Assembly: GCA_034336665.1 (NCBI GenBank)
Contig: CM067592.1
Location: 49,121,783-49,185,782 of the forward strand
DNA: 64,000 nucleotides
Source: Luscinia megarhynchos
Lineage: Eukaryota; Chordata; Aves; Passeriformes; Turdidae
Reading direction: 5' to 3'
The notes under the pieces were generated by a model. The model ran no database searches, had not been told where the DNA came from, and saw only the letters and a program-made list of their open reading frames with translations. The translations under genes were made by a program, and so were the position numbers. This document shows positions 60,215 to 64,000 of the stretch, piece by piece. Each line of letters begins with the position of its first letter. Position 1 is the stretch's first letter.

Positions 60215-60687
60215 ATACAGTAAGTATTAAGGCCTTTTCTGCTTCTCACATTGTCCTGCCAGTGAGAGTGCACAAGAAGATGGAAAGGGTCTCGACTAGG
60301 ACAGTTGATCCCAACTTACCCGAGGGATGTCCCACACCATAATGATGTAGGGCTCAAATTGAAAGCTGGGGGAAGGATGGTGAGGGAGGGATGTTCAGAG
60401 TTGTGGTCTTTTTCTTTCCAAGTAATTGTTATACTCAGTGAAGTTCCTACTTTCTTGGAAATATTTAAACACCTCTCTGCCAAATGGGGGAGGTATTTAA
60501 ACACTTTGTTTTGCCTTAATTGCACATGCAGCTATTGCTTTGCCTCTTCAACTGTCTGTAAGTGAATCCATGTAACTGAAAACTGAGTTTTCTCACTTCC
60601 TCTCTTCCAGTTCCCTCTCCCATTGTAAGGGAAAGTGACTAAGCAGTTGTGTGGCACTTTGCCGCATACCAGGGTTAAACCACAACA
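60215..60687 (+). mobile_element. Avian ERVL-type solo LTR, 5'-truncated, plus strand
   Basis: The segment follows the well-known avian ERVL LTR text in order: AAGGCCTTTTCTGCTTCTCA, GTGCACAAGAAGATGG, a degenerate ACAGTTGATCCCAACTTACC block, CAAGTAATTGTTATACTCAG, GAGTTTTCTCACTTCCTCT and the terminal AGGGTTAAACCACAACA. The U3 start is missing. It lies about 60 nt past the PTBP3 exon donor at 60,154, in the same transcriptional sense as the gene. Heavy divergence shows it is old, and no retroviral gene is present. I see no AATAAA or ATTAAA in it. Confidence 0.85.
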
Positions 60688-61254
60688 CTAGTAAATAAGC
60701 AGGCTACTCTTCACTATACCAGTAGACAAATTCGGATATGTATGATTTCAATAATTTCTTATAAGCAGAGATTTCTCAATATCTGTAAAATTATTGTGGA
60801 GGAGCTCAAGTTCAAAAGTAGTTCATCATGATGACCATGAAATCAGGTGAAGGTGTCAGGAGGACTGCTTATATAAACAAGGATCTCCTGACTGGGCATA
60901 GAAAAGTTGGAATCATGAACGGGTGCCCCAAGAGAATTATAGAGCATTATGTGAACGTGCAGGGATATGGTTAGGAAAATCAAAGGCCACATGGAGTATT
61001 ACATCATGTTTCTGATAACAGATGTGAAAAGCAACAGGTTTGGTTCCTTGAAGTGTATTAGCAGTAGAAATGAGATTTCTTTTTTTAAAAAATATGTAGG
61101 CCTGCTGCTGAATGGGGTGGGGACAAAGAAGGTGGAAAACGCTGATTTACTGAGAGCTTCTCAGCAGCCTTTTGTGGTTAAGACTTGTCTTTGTTTTTAT
61201 CAAGCACATAAGAACAGTGAGAAGTCTTGATGAAATAGAGAAGAATCACATTAG

Positions 61255-61865
61255 AGAACGTTTAAACTAATTGGATAGACAAAAAGTCCATGGCCCTACT
61301 AAGATACACTTTTGAATGCTGAGGGAGCAGATTGATGTCATTGCAATGCCACTGTACAATCTTGAAAATGTTGCAGCAATTGTAAAAATTACTGAAGACT
61401 AGAAAAAAGAAAATCCTTCCCTTCTGCTATCTTGAGGAAGGACAAGGAAGATGAAAAGAAAGGTCTGGGCAACCACTGCTTGATCAGCCTTACTTTGGTC
61501 CCTGGGTAAGGAATGGAGCAACTCATTCTGGAAACTATCTCCAGGCATTCCAAGGAGAAGAAAGTGGTTAGTCCTTGTCAAGCACAGGTTTTTAAAAGGA
61601 TGTTATGCCTGACCAATGTGATAGCCCTTTCTTGTCAGATGACGGGATTGGAGGACGAGACAAGAGGATATTGTTTATCTTGACTTTGACAAGGCTTTCA
61701 GTGTTGTTTCCAGTAACATCCCAATTTATGAACTGACTAACGCAGTCTAGTTAAGTGAACTGTGAGGTGATTTGAAAGGCTAAAATGGTTGTGACCAGTG
61801 GCATAAAGCTGGGGTCCAGTCACTGACAGAGTACCCTAGGGGTTAATACTGGATTTTTGATTCCT
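61255..61865 (+). mobile_element. Old CR1 LINE fragment (reverse-transcriptase region), plus strand
   Basis: Diverged but ordered CR1 ORF2 landmarks are visible: AAAAAGTCCATGGCCCTACT, CATTCTGGAAACTATCTCC, CATTCCAAGGAGAAGAA, and TTTATCTTGACTTTGACAAG GCTTT, which gives the reverse-transcriptase DFDKAF motif. It ends near GGGGTTAATACTGGA. Multiple stops and indels break every frame. It lies in the PTBP3 intron and appears older than the other CR1 copies. Confidence 0.82.
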
Positions 61866-63147
61866 GGATGAATTTCAATTGACCTTCCATTTAGATACAT
61901 AAGTTATATACTGTGATGTGCATATCGTGATTTTTTTTTTTTCTCTGTAAGAATGTTGACAGTAGTGATTTGGGCATAAATCATTCATTTGTGCTGACAC
62001 AAAATTCACTGAAGTCTTGCAAGCTTGTCAATCTGGTAAATATTGTTTGTCTCTTTCCTCATCTAAGATTGCTGGATTCGTTTGTTATCTGCAAAACCAA
62101 ATAAATAACAAGATTTTTGTTAAGGATGTAGTTTGCGTAACAGCCTCAGGAAAAGCGTGTGTATGTGTGTGTGTATACATATACACAAATAAGACTTCTC
62201 CGGTCTCTGAGTATTTTCAATTTGGTATGTGGCACTTGCTTTCTTCTATAATAGCATTATCTACTTTTAAAAACAAGCTGTTTGGCACTTACATTTGAGT
62301 TTAATCTAAATTTTAAAGAGACCTTAGTAGAGCAGCTGAATACTGATACTGTCCTAGTCCCTAGGCTGAGCCCTGAAGTACAGATTATTTTGCAGATTAT
62401 TGTACTGTTTATGTTTTTCTGAGACTAGGTAATATGTGCCGTGTGCCCTGTTTAATCTGTTTTCCAAAGAAATAGTGTAGCTGAGACATGACTTCAAGTC
62501 ACAATACTGCATTTGGAAAGGAACATCTCTCCATAAGCCTGCTACTCACAGGAGGTATGAAGGCCTTTTTGGGGAAAGCCCGTGAAAAACCGGTGAAGAG
62601 ACTTGTGTAATCACAGAAGTCTCATTTGAGGAGTGAGATTTGAACCTATTTTTTGTGATTGATCACTTTGCTCTGAAAGAAGAGTAAGGTGGGCACCTTT
62701 AAGCTTATTCCCATCTTAGTTTCTGAAGAGAATGAAATCCTAGTAAAGCAGAGCAAATATTTTTGGTATGGTGAGTGGTTATTAAACTATCACAATATTA
62801 CAATATTGTCATCAATATTGTCATTAATAATTTTGCTGGAAAAATGTCTAGAAGACAATAGTTTACTGAATCAAAGAAAAATTGTGTCTATAGGACATTG
62901 CAAAGCAGTAGCAGTTTAACAAAAAAAAAAAAAGTGATAATTCTGTGAATTGCACTGACTAGTTGTAAGGGAGGAGCATGGAAAATGAGAGTTAGGATTT
63001 ATTTATTAATGTGGGATTTGAATCAATAATATGAAATATGGCTGTTTGAAGTTATGTTTTATGTCTTTTTCATTTAGGAGAACTTCGTTTCAGTGCGAAT
63101 AATTTGTATATAAAATAACTGCGCTCTCTGCTATGACTTAATTTCAG

Positions 63148-63312
63148 AGACCCCAAGCTGCATTGCAAGGTGTGAATGCTGTGCAGCATGGAAACCTGGG
63201 TATTACAAATGCTCTTGCTGCTGAAGGTGGGGTCCTTCCAAGTCATGGTTCTGTTCTTCGAATCGTTGTTGAAAATGTCTTTTACCCTGTCACTTTAGAC
63301 ATGCTGTATCAG
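63148..63312 (+). CDS. PTBP3: PTBP3 exon: linker and start of RRM2
   Basis: This 165-nt exon is 55 codons in phase 0. It encodes RPQAALQGVNAVQHGNLGIT, then NALAAEGGVLPSHGSVLRIV and VENVFYPVTLDMLYQ. The Ala/Gln-rich stretch is the flexible RRM1-RRM2 linker (R.QAALQ.V.AVQ.G). SVLRIVVENVFYPVTLDMLYQ is the first strand (RNP2) and first helix of RRM2, matching the strongly conserved VLRI..EN.FYPVTL..L.Q of PTB proteins. The acceptor is TTTCAG and the donor is TCAG|GTAATG. The rest of RRM2 and RRM3-4 lie beyond the right edge. Confidence 0.94.
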
Positions 63313-64000
63313 GTAATGAGGATTGCTTAAAACCAGTTGCAATCTGTTCAAATGTTGTTACTGTAAATCCATTAATGTATTTTTTGTGTGTTTCCTGAAT
63401 CTTCTGAGTGAGGACTGTCTCTTTAAGATAATTTCCTGCGTTTGGGGATCTAGGTTTGAAGTAGTTCTACATAAATGAAATTCAAGTTAACAGGGCTTCA
63501 GTACTCAGATTTTCATGTTGTCTCATTTAGTTCTTTATTGTGGAAGCAGCAACAAACTTGAACTGTTACTTCTGCTTTATGATCAGCTAGTGAAATATTG
63601 AGTGTTACAAACTTCCGAATCCATATTTTAGCACTCTTTCTGCTGAGTAACTTTGTAGTTTGCTTTATATTTGGGGTTTTATGTTCACTTTTATATCCCA
63701 GTCCAAGTGATGTAATGTGCAAATTTCTTCGACAAATGTTTTTGGTTGTTCATCTTTGGAATGGCATTTGACTACCTCTGAAAGCTTAGCATAATGGTAG
63801 GCTGTAGTTATGAAAGACATTACTGTAACCTGCTAGGTGTTTGGGCTGTGCTGTTGAAAGCTCTAAGTTTAAAAATAGTAACTTTGAGACTATTTCTTTG
63901 CATCCAAAGGATTTGTTGAAACTTTATTGCAAACAAATATTGCAAAGCTTTTCATACTTGAAGCTTTGTAATTAGTAGAATTTATGCAGTAAAAACCATG
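63313..64000 (+). other. PTBP3: PTBP3 intron running off the window
   Basis: AT-rich intron following the RRM2-start exon. The next PTBP3 exon (continuing IFSKFG-type sequence) is not in the window. No repeats are recognised. Confidence 0.55.

Noticed and set aside
1..64000. tRNA, rRNA or microRNA genes
   Set aside because: No cloverleaf with A/B boxes, no rRNA text and no obvious long conserved hairpin was seen by eye. A tRNAscan/Infernal run would be decisive.

Overview
This is a piece of a bird genome. The evidence is split genes with GT-AG introns, many CR1 (chicken repeat 1) retrotransposon fragments, an avian-type ERVL LTR, a vertebrate CpG island and a low-gene-density layout. The species cannot be named from the sequence. 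In other birds the two genes here are, as far as I recall, Z-linked (the region matching human 9q31-32), so a sex-chromosome origin is likely but is inference.

Layout. (1) 1-8,726, + strand: the last five coding exons of HSDL2, a peroxisomal short-chain dehydrogenase fused to an SCP2 lipid-binding domain. They end in a clean stop after a C-terminal Ser-Lys-Leu. The intron between its fourth-from-window-start and third exons (4,770-8,039) holds a 2.8 kb minisatellite flanked by CpG-rich DNA. (2) 8,727-41,600: about 33 kb of intergenic DNA with no convincing gene. It contains a 2.65 kb TGTGG-type satellite (13.7-16.4 kb), CR1 fragments on both strands, and a complete solo LTR with 5-bp target-site duplications and an internal 465-bp tandem duplication (30.1-31.9 kb). 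(3) 41,600-42,560: a CpG-island promoter directly abutted by the 3' end of a CR1 element. (4) 42.5-64 kb, + strand: the 5' part of PTBP3 (ROD1), a polypyrimidine-tract-binding splicing repressor. After a long first intron there are four recognisable coding exons covering the N-terminus, all of RRM1 and the start of RRM2. The gene runs past the right edge.

All nine coding exons join in frame with canonical splice sites. Both genes are housekeeping-type and functionally unrelated. They lie in tandem (HSDL2 tail to PTBP3 head), which differs from the head-to-head arrangement I recall for human. The longest open reading frames in the window (hundreds of codons at 4.6-8.3 kb and 13.7-16.5 kb) are artefacts of stop-free tandem repeats, not proteins. 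No undescribed gene system is visible. The most unusual items are the two large G-rich arrays, their internal structure, and the rearranged LTR.
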